From Akkermansiaceae bacterium UBA5020 (GTDB taxonomy: Bacteria > Verrucomicrobiota > Verrucomicrobiia > Verrucomicrobiales > DEV007), in assembly GCA_002396885.1 (NCBI GenBank), contig DGXY01000098.1, positions 726-32,899 on the forward strand: DNA of 32,174 nt, read 5' to 3'. This document shows, piece after piece, positions 14,894 to 22,161 of the stretch. The notes below the pieces were generated by a model. That model worked only from the letters and a program-made list of their open reading frames with translations. It ran no database searches and was not told where the DNA came from. The stretch's first letter is position 1. Every line of letters begins with the position of its first letter. The translations under genes and the position numbers were made by a program.

Positions 14894-16135
14894 TCAAAAG
14901 TCTCCGGCCGGTTGTCCTCTTGAGGGTGCCGAACCAATTGCCGCCAGCGCCAGCGCATTCATCACCGCCTTCGGCACCATCGAAGCGACTTCGAGATACT
15001 CGGGCAATTTCGAGCCATCTTCACTCCGCTCGGAGCAGTGTGCGTTGCCTCCCGAGGGGCCGAGGCCATCGAGGGTGGGTCCGAGACGCCAGAGATGATT
15101 GGCATCGCTGAGCCCACCGCGCGGGACGGCGACGGCTTTCAAACCCATGGCGTTGGCGGCGGTTTCCCATTTCGCGAAAAGCGCCATGGTCCCGTCTCCC
15201 CCCGGCCAGGGCGAAGTATGGCCGGCGCGGCTCGCGATGAGGGTGGCTCCATTTGCGGTGGGGCCGGAGAGGGAGGCAAAATAGGCATCGGCGCGCTCGA
15301 GCGAGGCGGGATCGGTGGCGCGGCATTCCCACTCCGCGGCGGCTTCGTGGGGGACGCGGTTGACGACGGTGCCGCCCTCGATCCAGCCGAGATTGACGGT
15401 GCGATCCTCCGCCACATCGGTCAGCGCGGCGATGCCGGGGAGGACGCCGACGAGGGCGTCGATCGCGTTGATGCCTTCGTGGTGTTTGCTTCCAGCGTGG
15501 GCGGCGCGACCCTCGGCTTCAAGACGCCAGGTGCTGCGTCCCTTGCGGGAAACGACGAGATGGTAGCCCTGGGCGTCGATCGGTCCGCCTTCGTAGACGA
15601 GCACGGCGCGGGCTTTGCCATGACAGCGGTGGGTCGTGACGAGTCCAAAATCATCGCCGGTCACTTCTTCGGCGGCGTTCACGGCGACGAGCCAGGAGGG
15701 GCGGGCATAGGCCTCGGGGGCCACGTCGCGCAGGGTCATGAGCGCGAGCCAGATGAGGGCGGTGCCGCCTTTGTTGTCGATCGTGCCGGGACCATAGATG
15801 CGGCCTTCGGCAGGTCGTGCCTCCCAGCGGAAGTCGTTTTTTTCCTCTTCGTCAGGGGGAAAGACGGTGTCGGAATGGGTCACGAGGACGATGGGATCTC
15901 CTTCGCCGGGCCGCGAGAGAAAGAGGTGCGGTCCCGCCCCGGGATAGGCGCAGGGCACGTAGTCGGCGTGAAAGCCGAGGGGGGCGAAGGCCGCGGCGGT
16001 GATGCGGGCGACCTCGTCGACGCCGTCGGCATTCGTCGTGAAGCTGTTCACCGCGACGAGTTCGCGGAGCAGCTCGAGGGCGGCGGAGAGATGCCCTTCG
16101 GCGGCGGCTTGGAAAAGAGCGGGATCGGGATTCAT
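14894..16135 (-). CDS. M20 family metallopeptidase (carboxypeptidase G2/ArgE-like)
   Basis: A 413-residue cytosolic di-zinc exopeptidase. Visible metal and catalytic motifs are VTHSDTVF (His87, Asp89), GPGTIDNKGG (bridging Asp120), NAAEEVTGDD (catalytic Glu156 and ligand Glu157), and the C-terminal GGNAHCSER His. The middle holds the dimerisation domain with GRAAHAGSKHHEGINAI. The start codon overlaps the stop of the upstream dipeptide epimerase gene (ATGA at 16132-16135), so the two are translationally coupled. Together they suggest stepwise degradation of small peptides, possibly cell-wall-derived dipeptides: the epimerase makes the L,L form and a peptidase cleaves it. That coupling is inference. 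Confidence 0.88.
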   Translation of the reverse strand: MNPDPALFQAAAEGHLSAALELLRELVAVNSFTTNADGVDEVARITAAAFAPLGFHADYVPCAYPGAGPHLFLSRPGEGDPIVLVTHSDTVFPPDEEEKNDFRWEARPAEGRIYGPGTIDNKGGTALIWLALMTLRDVAPEAYARPSWLVAVNAAEEVTGDDFGLVTTHRCHGKARAVLVYEGGPIDAQGYHLVVSRKGRSTWRLEAEGRAAHAGSKHHEGINAIDALVGVLPGIAALTDVAEDRTVNLGWIEGGTVVNRVPHEAAAEWECRATDPASLERADAYFASLSGPTANGATLIASRAGHTSPWPGGDGTMALFAKWETAANAMGLKAVAVPRGGLSDANHLWRLGPTLDGLGPSGGNAHCSERSEDGSKLPEYLEVASMVPKAVMNALALAAIGSAPSRGQPAGDF

Positions 16136-17115
16136 CGGGGGACGGCTCCGATGCCGGGGCGAAGGGGCATCACGAGGGAACCGTCAGGAGCATAAGCGAT
16201 TCCCTCGTAGTCGTCATGGGCGAGGTAGAAATGCCCATCGAGATCAATCCAGTCGGCCCAAGGGGCGAGGTGGCCCGCCGCGGTGGTGCCGAGGCTTGAT
16301 TCGATCATGCAGCCGAGGAGGATGCCGAGCCCGAGTTGGCGCGCACCCGCGATCATTTCGACGGCTCCGTCGAAGCTGCCGCACTTAAGCAGTTTCACAT
16401 TCACCCCGTCGGCATAACCGGCGAGCCCGGCCAAATCGGCCGCGGTCTGGGCGCTCTCATCGGCGAAAATGGGTGGAGCCCCCTCTGGCATCTCGGCGCG
16501 CAGGTCGCGCCAGGCCTCGAGTCCGAGGGAATGGTGGAGGGGCTGCTCGATGAGGGCGGGACGGTAGTCCATCAGTTTCCAGATCATGAGCGGGGCCTCG
16601 GTGAGATCCCAGCCGCCGTTGACGTCGATGAGGAGCTCGGCCTCCGGCGCGGCGAGACGGGCGACCGAGACGATGGCCAAGTCGAGCCCGAGATCGCCGG
16701 AGCCAAGCTTCAGTTTCAAGACGCGGAATTGCTGCGCGAGGTCCGCGACTTTCTTTGAGAAGACTTCGAGATCCTCGGGAATGCCGAGCGAGCGGCAACC
16801 GGGTGGCGTTGCTCTGGTCGGCCGGCCGAGGCGTCGCGCGGCTCGGTCGGCGAGGGTTTCGTCTGCGGCCGATGCGGCGAGATCTTGCTCGAGGAGGTCG
16901 TAGGCCAGTCGCGCGGTGCGGGGTAGCTCGGCGACCGCGGTGCCGCGCTCGATGACCGCGAGGGTCGCGTCAGGGTCTTCGCCATAATAAGGCACGAAGG
17001 GAGCCTCGGCGGTGTGACCGTCGCGGGTGACCCGCAGCACCGTCCGCGTCGCCGAAGTGCCGTGGGCGATGCGGAAGGGTTCGCTAAGGGTGAGAGGGTG
17101 AAGGGCGGCGGACAT
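16132..17115 (-). CDS. Dipeptide epimerase (enolase superfamily, MLE subgroup)
   Basis: A 327-residue enolase-superfamily protein with the dipeptide epimerase pattern: KLKLG (about 134-138, catalytic KxK), LIDVNGGW (metal ligand Asp164), LIEQPL (Glu190), FADES (Asp219), NVKLLKCG (the opposing lysine), GCMIESSLGTTA and DLDGHF. These enzymes exchange the C-terminal configuration of dipeptides such as L-Ala-D/L-Glu. The residues that read the dipeptide (the D-x-D type motif near the end, here DLDG) are present, but the exact dipeptide cannot be read from sequence. The ATG at 17115 is preferred over a GTG at 17142. First gene of the pair with the M20 peptidase. Confidence 0.9.
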   Translation of the reverse strand: MSAALHPLTLSEPFRIAHGTSATRTVLRVTRDGHTAEAPFVPYYGEDPDATLAVIERGTAVAELPRTARLAYDLLEQDLAASAADETLADRAARRLGRPTRATPPGCRSLGIPEDLEVFSKKVADLAQQFRVLKLKLGSGDLGLDLAIVSVARLAAPEAELLIDVNGGWDLTEAPLMIWKLMDYRPALIEQPLHHSLGLEAWRDLRAEMPEGAPPIFADESAQTAADLAGLAGYADGVNVKLLKCGSFDGAVEMIAGARQLGLGILLGCMIESSLGTTAAGHLAPWADWIDLDGHFYLAHDDYEGIAYAPDGSLVMPLRPGIGAVPR

Positions 17116-17313
17116 GCAGAGGTGGTATCGAGAGGCTCCCACGATCCTGCGGAGGCGGCAAATGCCGAAACATGGAAATCAGCGTTCGAGCGGGCGACTA
17201 CTCGTCGTAGCTTACGAAGCGGCCTGAAAAACCGATTCTCTCATGAAAACTTCCAGGCCGCACCGGCCGCGTCGGCCTGCAGAATCACGGTCAGGTCGCG
17301 GAAGTGACCCTCT

Positions 17314-17997
17314 TCATTCCGCCTTCTCCTTCATCCAGGGGAGGAAGGCTCGCGCGAGCCACGAGGCGACGAGGGAAAATCCGTCGATGTTGGCGGTGCT
17401 CGCTGCGCCGATGACGCGTTCGACCCCGATGCGCTCATCGAGATTCCGGAAGACCCGCATCTCATCGAGCTGGCGTTTTGCCCGCAGTCCTGCATCGACC
17501 TCGGTGGGGACAGTGAGGAAGTTCCAGAAGGTGACGAGGGCCCAGCCCAGAACGACGATGGGCAGGAGGGTCTTGCTCATGCCGATCAGGAGGGTGAAGA
17601 GGCCGATGACGAAGAGGGGCGGGGTAAGATAAATCGAGGCCCGCACCGCCGAGTTGCGCCAGAGGAGGGGTTTGTGGTCCTCGTGTTGCTGGATCGCCTT
17701 CCCGGCCTGGAGGGCGGCGAGGGCGAGGGCGCTGAAGCTCGAACCGCCGAAGTGCTGCGGGGCGAGAGTGAGACGTCGGGTCCCCGGATCGTAAAAGTCG
17801 GGGAGCAGTCCCTCGCCTTTCGCGATCGAGATCCCCTCGACGCCCCGTTTCCGCAGGATCGCTTCCGCCAGCTCGGCCCCGGTGATGCGGGAAGAGATCA
17901 GGTTCGACGACTCCTGTCCGTAGATCTTGAGGAAGCGCGTGCGTCCCCACATCGTGCCGACGATGGCGATCAGGAAAAGGAGGAAAACGAGCTGCAT
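17314..17997 (-). CDS. YugP-like (Zn_peptidase_2) membrane protein lacking the HExxH zinc motif
   Basis: A 227-residue protein matching the YugP family of putative zinc metallopeptidases in order and length: an N-terminal transmembrane helix, ITGAELAEAILRKRGV, DFYDPGTRRLTLAPQHFGG, the HExxH helix position, two or more hydrophobic segments (TPPLFVIGLFTLLIG, LPIVVLGWALVTFW), and TEVDAGLRAKRQL with the usual third-ligand Glu (166). At the place of HExxH (residues 96-100) it reads LQAGK, so both zinc histidines and the catalytic Glu are lost. The open frame is intact and well conserved elsewhere, which argues against decay. It is probably a non-catalytic homolog at the membrane. A sequencing error is unlikely because all three positions differ in several bases. 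Confidence 0.8.
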   Translation of the reverse strand: MQLVFLLFLIAIVGTMWGRTRFLKIYGQESSNLISSRITGAELAEAILRKRGVEGISIAKGEGLLPDFYDPGTRRLTLAPQHFGGSSFSALALAALQAGKAIQQHEDHKPLLWRNSAVRASIYLTPPLFVIGLFTLLIGMSKTLLPIVVLGWALVTFWNFLTVPTEVDAGLRAKRQLDEMRVFRNLDERIGVERVIGAASTANIDGFSLVASWLARAFLPWMKEKAE

Positions 17998-18050
17998 CCG
18001 GTGAGTCTCGCACCCTCACGGGCCCGGGGCAACGGCGCGCACAAGGCGGA

Positions 18051-18473
18051 TCACTGGCCGAGCGGGATGGAATCGGCACCCTCGATGTCGAGTTGCCAGG
18101 TGTCGTAGATCCAGACCTCCGAACGGGCGGGTTTCGTGCCGACGACGCGGACGGTGCCCTCGCCATTGGGGCCGGAGACCGGGATACTGAAATCGACGGT
18201 GCCTTCTCCGTTGTTCAGATTGATGCTGCCGCTTGGGAAGAATCCGGGCTCGATCGGGCTGCCGAGGGCGTCGATCGCGGCCTGGTTGGCCTGGAGCGCG
18301 GTGATGGAGTCGTTGTAGGGGGCGTTGCTCTTGATCGCTTTGGTGACCCCCCAGAAAATCAGGGCCACCACGGCAAGTCCGATGAGAACCAGGGCACCGC
18401 ATCCGCAGCCGATGAAGGCCGCGATTTTTCCACCGGAGGTTTTGCTGGACTGGGTCTGTTCGATCGCGTTCAT
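18051..18473 (-). CDS. Coa1-like (cytochrome oxidase assembly factor) single-pass membrane protein
   Basis: A 140-residue protein with a short cytoplasmic N-terminus, one transmembrane helix (about residues 17-42, starting IAAFIGCGCGALVLIGLAVV) and an extracytoplasmic domain. The domain fits the bacterial Coa1/Tim21-like pattern: NAPYNDSITALQANQAAIDAL, GSPIEPGFFPSGSINL, GTVDFSIPVSGPNGEGTVRV and EVWIYDTWQLDIE. In mitochondria Coa1 helps assemble cytochrome oxidase; the bacterial members are uncharacterised and no oxidase gene is nearby. The ATG at 18473 gives a normal membrane protein start; a TTG at 18512 is less likely. It diverges from pstS across 269 bases. Confidence 0.72.
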   Translation of the reverse strand: MNAIEQTQSSKTSGGKIAAFIGCGCGALVLIGLAVVALIFWGVTKAIKSNAPYNDSITALQANQAAIDALGSPIEPGFFPSGSINLNNGEGTVDFSIPVSGPNGEGTVRVVGTKPARSEVWIYDTWQLDIEGADSIPLGQ

Positions 18474-18622
18474 GGGAGGATTATGAGAAATTTTCGCGCC
18501 ATGGGCGATCAAATTCGACGCTAGGCCGGGGAAGCGTCAGGTGTCGGAAATGACGAATTGTGGAGATTTTGTCACTCGAGGTCAGTATTAAAAGGTTGAT
18601 AGGATCACTGTTTCGGGTCCAA

Positions 18623-18640
18623 TGTGACGGAAATGTGACA
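18623..18640 (-). promoter_or_regulatory. Pho-box-like direct repeat upstream of pstS
   Basis: TGTGACG (18623-18629) and TGTGACA (18634-18640) repeat with an 11-base period. On the minus strand this reads TGTCACA then CGTCACA, close to the two half-sites of the PhoB box (CTGTCAT with 11-base spacing). It lies about 100 bases before the pstS start codon. Binding by a PhoB-like regulator is inference; the box is inverted relative to the usual orientation. Confidence 0.5.
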
Positions 18641-18742
18641 ATTCTGATCCTGATTCGTAAACGGTTGAGCAGAAGGTGGCGCGTCGCGGATACACGGCGA
18701 TTCGTGGTCTGTCAGACGCTCTCAAACATCCCTCAAACACGC

Positions 18743-19723
18743 ATGAAACTGTTCTCTCAACTCCTCACGATGTCCGTCGCCCTGCCGGCGATGGTGGCGC
18801 TTGCTCCCCTCCAGGCCGAAGAGGTCGTCAAGGTGGATGAGGCGATCACGCCTTACCAGCAGGTTAGCGGCGTCACCGGCAGCCTCAGCTCGATCGGATC
18901 TGACACGCTCAACAACCTCATGACCCTCTGGGCAGAGGGCTTCAAGGCGAAGTACCCCAATGTGAACATCCAGATCGAGGGCAAGGGTTCCTCGACCGCC
19001 CCGGTCGCCCTGATCGAGGGCACCGCCCAGCTCGGGCCGATGAGCCGGGCGATGAAGTCAGAGGAAATCGACGAATTTGAAAAGAAATTCGGCTACAAAC
19101 CGTTGGAGGTGAAGGTCGCCATCGACGCTCTCGCCGTCTACACCCACAAGGACAACCCGATCAAGGGCCTGACGATGGCCCAAGTCGATTCGATCTTCTC
19201 CTCGACCTTCAAGGCCGGTGGCGCCGCGATCAAAACCTGGGGCCAAGCTGGCCTCGAAGGGGAATGGGCGGGCAAGGACATCTCGAAGTATGGTCGCAAC
19301 AGCGCCTCTGGCACCTATGGTTTCTTTAAGGACGAAGCCCTCATGAAAGGTGACTTCGACGCCTCCGTGAAGGAGCAGCCCGGTTCCTCGGCCGTGGTTC
19401 AGGGGGTCGCGAGCGATCTCGGTGGGATCGGTTACTCGGGCATCGGCTACAAGACCTCGGGTGTCAAGGCGATCGCCCTTGGGACCAGTGCGGACGCGCT
19501 TTTCGAGCCGACCTACGAGAATTGCCTGACCGGCGACTTCCCGCTGGCCCGCTTCCTCTTTGTCTATGTGAACAAGAGCCCCGAGAAGCCCCTCGACGCC
19601 CTGACCCTCGAATTCCTCAAGTTTGTCCTTTCCAAGGAAGGTCAGGAAGTGGTGGTGAAGGACGGATATTACCCCATGCCCGCCGAAATCGTCACGGAAG
19701 TGATCGGCGAGCTCGCGAAGTAA
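18743..19723 (+). CDS. pstS: Phosphate ABC transporter substrate-binding protein PstS
   Basis: A 326-residue periplasmic phosphate-binding protein. It has a signal peptide (MKLFSQLLTMSVALPAMVAL..., cleavage near LQA). The phosphate-binding loops are recognisable: GSDTLNNLM (52-60), EGKGSSTAPVALIEG with TAQLGPMSR (80-102), and YGRNSASGTYGFF (183-195). C-terminal residues FPLARFLFVYVNK and SKEGQEVVVKDGYYP match the family. It delivers orthophosphate to PstC/PstA. The ATG at 18743 is the first codon of the signal peptide; the frame is open upstream to 18560 but those codons lie in the regulatory region. First gene of the pst operon. Confidence 0.95.
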   Translation: MKLFSQLLTMSVALPAMVALAPLQAEEVVKVDEAITPYQQVSGVTGSLSSIGSDTLNNLMTLWAEGFKAKYPNVNIQIEGKGSSTAPVALIEGTAQLGPMSRAMKSEEIDEFEKKFGYKPLEVKVAIDALAVYTHKDNPIKGLTMAQVDSIFSSTFKAGGAAIKTWGQAGLEGEWAGKDISKYGRNSASGTYGFFKDEALMKGDFDASVKEQPGSSAVVQGVASDLGGIGYSGIGYKTSGVKAIALGTSADALFEPTYENCLTGDFPLARFLFVYVNKSPEKPLDALTLEFLKFVLSKEGQEVVVKDGYYPMPAEIVTEVIGELAK

Positions 19724-19772
19724 AATTTTCGACTCAATCGGCGTTTTAGTTTTACGCCGTGCGGTTTTGGTC

Positions 19773-19801
19773 TTGGGTGTGGGGTGAGTCCCCGCACCCA
19801 A
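19773..19801 (+). terminator. Intercistronic hairpin between pstS and pstC
   Basis: A 12-bp stem, TTGGGTGTGGGG (19773-19784) and CCCCGCACCCAA (19790-19801), has a 5-base TGAGT loop and one G-T wobble. It ends eight bases before the pstC ATG and about 50 bases after the pstS stop. A short TTTT follows (19806-19809). It could be a leaky terminator or an RNA-stabilising structure that raises PstS over the permease, as is common for binding-protein genes. It may also partly cover the pstC start region. Confidence 0.6.
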
Positions 19802-19809
19802 AACGTTTT

Positions 19810-22146
19810 ATGAAGCACCAGTCCAGTCGGAGGGAATCCGCTGCCCAAGCCACCGCGGCGCATGTCCCCGACCCGCGCCGTTTTGAGGCTTCGAAGCGGG
19901 TCCTCCTGATCGACGCTTTCATGAACCGCTTCATCAGGGTGGGCGGCATCGGAGTGGTCGTGGCGGTGATCGGGATCTTTGTCTTCATCGTCTCGCAGGT
20001 CGTGCCGATGTTCCAGTCGGCGCGGATCGACACGAGTACGACCACAGGTCTCAGTGAGGCCCTGCCTGAGGGCGACTACGTCGCGATCGCCTCCGACGAA
20101 TGGGGCGAGCGTCCGCTCGCTCTCCGCGCGGACGGCCGCTTCTTTGTGACGGATCTCAATGAGGCCGGTCGTGTCGCCGAGTCGGATTTCCAATTTTTGG
20201 AAGGAGACACGATCTCGGCGGTGAGCGCGATGCCCGGCAGTGGGGTCATCACTGTGGGAACCGCGGGTGGCAAGGTCCACCTCCTCGATTATGCCCACGA
20301 GGCGAGCTTTTCGGGCGGCAAACGCAGCGTGAAGGAGACTCTCGCGAAGGGCTATACGGGCACGTTCGGTGGCCCCGTCCGGCGCGTCGCCTTCGGTCAA
20401 TCGGGCGCGGCCCGCCTCGTCGCGGCGCTCGCGGCAGGGGAGGGGGGCGACCGCCTCGTCGTGAACCTGATCGAACGCAAACGCAGCCTCGTAGGATCGG
20501 GCACTTGGAAGGAGACGGCCTCGATCGACCTCACCAAGACACTCCGCCCCGGCGTGCCAGTGAATTCGCTGCTCGTTTCGAATCGCGCTGACACGCTCAT
20601 CGTTGTTTTTGCCAACGGCGAGGTCGATTACCACTTCCGTGCGGGGAATGCGACAGAGTTCGAGTTGCGCCAGACCTTCCGTCCTTTCGCCGAACTGTCC
20701 AACCCAACGATCGCGAGCGCGGGCTTCCTTTTTGGCGACGTCTCCCTCGTCTTTCTCTCGCCGACGGGCGACAATGTCATTTTCAGCCTCTATCGTACCG
20801 AGGCGGAACCTGTGCGGATTTTCCACCCGACGAAAAACTTTGCCCCGCTCGAGAGCAAGGTGACGGATTCCTTCTTCACGAAAAGCCAGCGCAACAAGGC
20901 CTTCCTCGTGGGGGCCGGGAAACGGGTGAGCTTGCGCCATGCCACCACCGAAAAGGTGCGCTGGGAGGGCGACCTGCCTTTCTCCGTGCGCCATGCCCTC
21001 ATCGGGCCGAAATATGACGCGCTCCTCTTTTTTGGCGACGACCGCCGCTTCCATCGCTACGCCCTCGACGATCCGCATCCCGAGGTCAGTGTGAAGGCGC
21101 TCTTCGGCAAGGTCTGGTATGAGGGCTCGCCCGAGCCAAAGTATGAGTGGCAATCGACCGGGGGCTCGGATGATTTCGAGCCGAAACTCTCGCTCGTGCC
21201 GCTGATCTTCGGCACGCTCAAGGGCACCTTCTACGCCCTCCTCTTTGCGATGCCGATCGCGCTGTTCGGGGCGATCTACACCTCGGAATTCCTCCATCCC
21301 CGCAACAAGGTCTATGTGAAGCCCGTGATGGAGATCATGGCCTCGCTGCCTTCGGTCGTGCTTGGCTTCCTTGCGGCGCTTTGGCTCGCCCCGATCCTCG
21401 AAAGCCGCGTTCCATCGATCCTCTGTATCGTCATCCTTCTGCCTGCGGCATCGTTCGTGATCGGTTGGATATGGAGTCGACAACCCCAGTCGATCCGCAA
21501 GCATGTCCCGGCCGGTCGTGAGTTCCTCTATTTCATTCCGGTGCTCCTCTCCATCCTCGTGGCGGGATGGCACCTCGGGCCGGTCCTCGAGAAGTTCGTC
21601 TTCACGGTGAACGACGTCGCGAGCGGCACCCGCATCGGTGATTTTACACGGTGGTGGCCGGCCGTCACCGGCACCGTCTACGAGCAACGCAACTCCCTCG
21701 TGGTGGGATTTGTGATGGGCTTCGCGGTGATCCCGATCATCTTCACGATCGCCGAGGATTCCCTCTCGAACGTGCCCGGGGCGTTGCGCTCGGGCTCGCT
21801 CGCGCTTGGCGCGAGCCGTTGGCAGACGGCATGGCGGGTCGTCCTCCCGACCGCCTCAGCGGGGATCTTCTCGGCCCTGATGATCGGTCTCGGGCGGGCC
21901 GTGGGCGAGACCATGATTGTCGTCATGGCCACGGGGAACACGCCCATCATGGAGTGGAACATCTTCTCCGGGATGCGCACGCTCTCGGCCAACATCGCCG
22001 TCGAGCTGCCCGAAGCCCCGCACCACGGCACTCTCTACCGCACCCTTTTCCTCGGGGCGGTTGCCCTTTTCGTGATGACCTTTGCGGTCAACACCGTCGC
22101 CGAGGTGCTGCGCCAACATTTGCGCGAGCGTTATAAAACCGTTTGA
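19810..22146 (+). CDS. pstC: Phosphate ABC transporter permease PstC with large extracytoplasmic insert
   Basis: A 778-residue permease, more than twice the length of E. coli PstC (about 320). Residues 44-68 form the first transmembrane helix. Residues about 70-460 form a soluble insert of repeating strands (GDYVAIASDEWGERPLALRADG, AGGKVHLLDYAHE, KRVSLRHATTEKVRWEG), which looks like a beta-propeller. The permease core (about 465-778) starts LVPLIFGTLKGTFYALLFAM and has ALFGAIYTSEF, ASLPSVVLGFLAALW, the cytoplasmic coupling loop SLALGASRWQTAWRVVLP and GLGRAVGETM. The insert resembles that of long PstC proteins in Pseudomonas-like and other bacteria. The ATG at 19810 is chosen over a GTG at 19759, which would lie upstream of the hairpin. 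Confidence 0.92.
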   Translation: MKHQSSRRESAAQATAAHVPDPRRFEASKRVLLIDAFMNRFIRVGGIGVVVAVIGIFVFIVSQVVPMFQSARIDTSTTTGLSEALPEGDYVAIASDEWGERPLALRADGRFFVTDLNEAGRVAESDFQFLEGDTISAVSAMPGSGVITVGTAGGKVHLLDYAHEASFSGGKRSVKETLAKGYTGTFGGPVRRVAFGQSGAARLVAALAAGEGGDRLVVNLIERKRSLVGSGTWKETASIDLTKTLRPGVPVNSLLVSNRADTLIVVFANGEVDYHFRAGNATEFELRQTFRPFAELSNPTIASAGFLFGDVSLVFLSPTGDNVIFSLYRTEAEPVRIFHPTKNFAPLESKVTDSFFTKSQRNKAFLVGAGKRVSLRHATTEKVRWEGDLPFSVRHALIGPKYDALLFFGDDRRFHRYALDDPHPEVSVKALFGKVWYEGSPEPKYEWQSTGGSDDFEPKLSLVPLIFGTLKGTFYALLFAMPIALFGAIYTSEFLHPRNKVYVKPVMEIMASLPSVVLGFLAALWLAPILESRVPSILCIVILLPAASFVIGWIWSRQPQSIRKHVPAGREFLYFIPVLLSILVAGWHLGPVLEKFVFTVNDVASGTRIGDFTRWWPAVTGTVYEQRNSLVVGFVMGFAVIPIIFTIAEDSLSNVPGALRSGSLALGASRWQTAWRVVLPTASAGIFSALMIGLGRAVGETMIVVMATGNTPIMEWNIFSGMRTLSANIAVELPEAPHHGTLYRTLFLGAVALFVMTFAVNTVAEVLRQHLRERYKTV

Positions 22147-22161
22147 TCCCGAGCCTCCGGC

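Noticed and set aside
15038..16195. 385-codon plus-strand frame opposite the M20 peptidase.
   Set aside because: It is antisense to a gene with intact zinc and catalytic motifs; its Gly/Asp-rich translation has no features.
17219..17261. 8-bp inverted repeat GCGGCCTG/CAGGCCGC with a 27-base loop between the YugP-like and epimerase genes.
   Set aside because: The large loop and lack of a T-run make a terminator unlikely, and short GC-rich repeats are expected by chance here.
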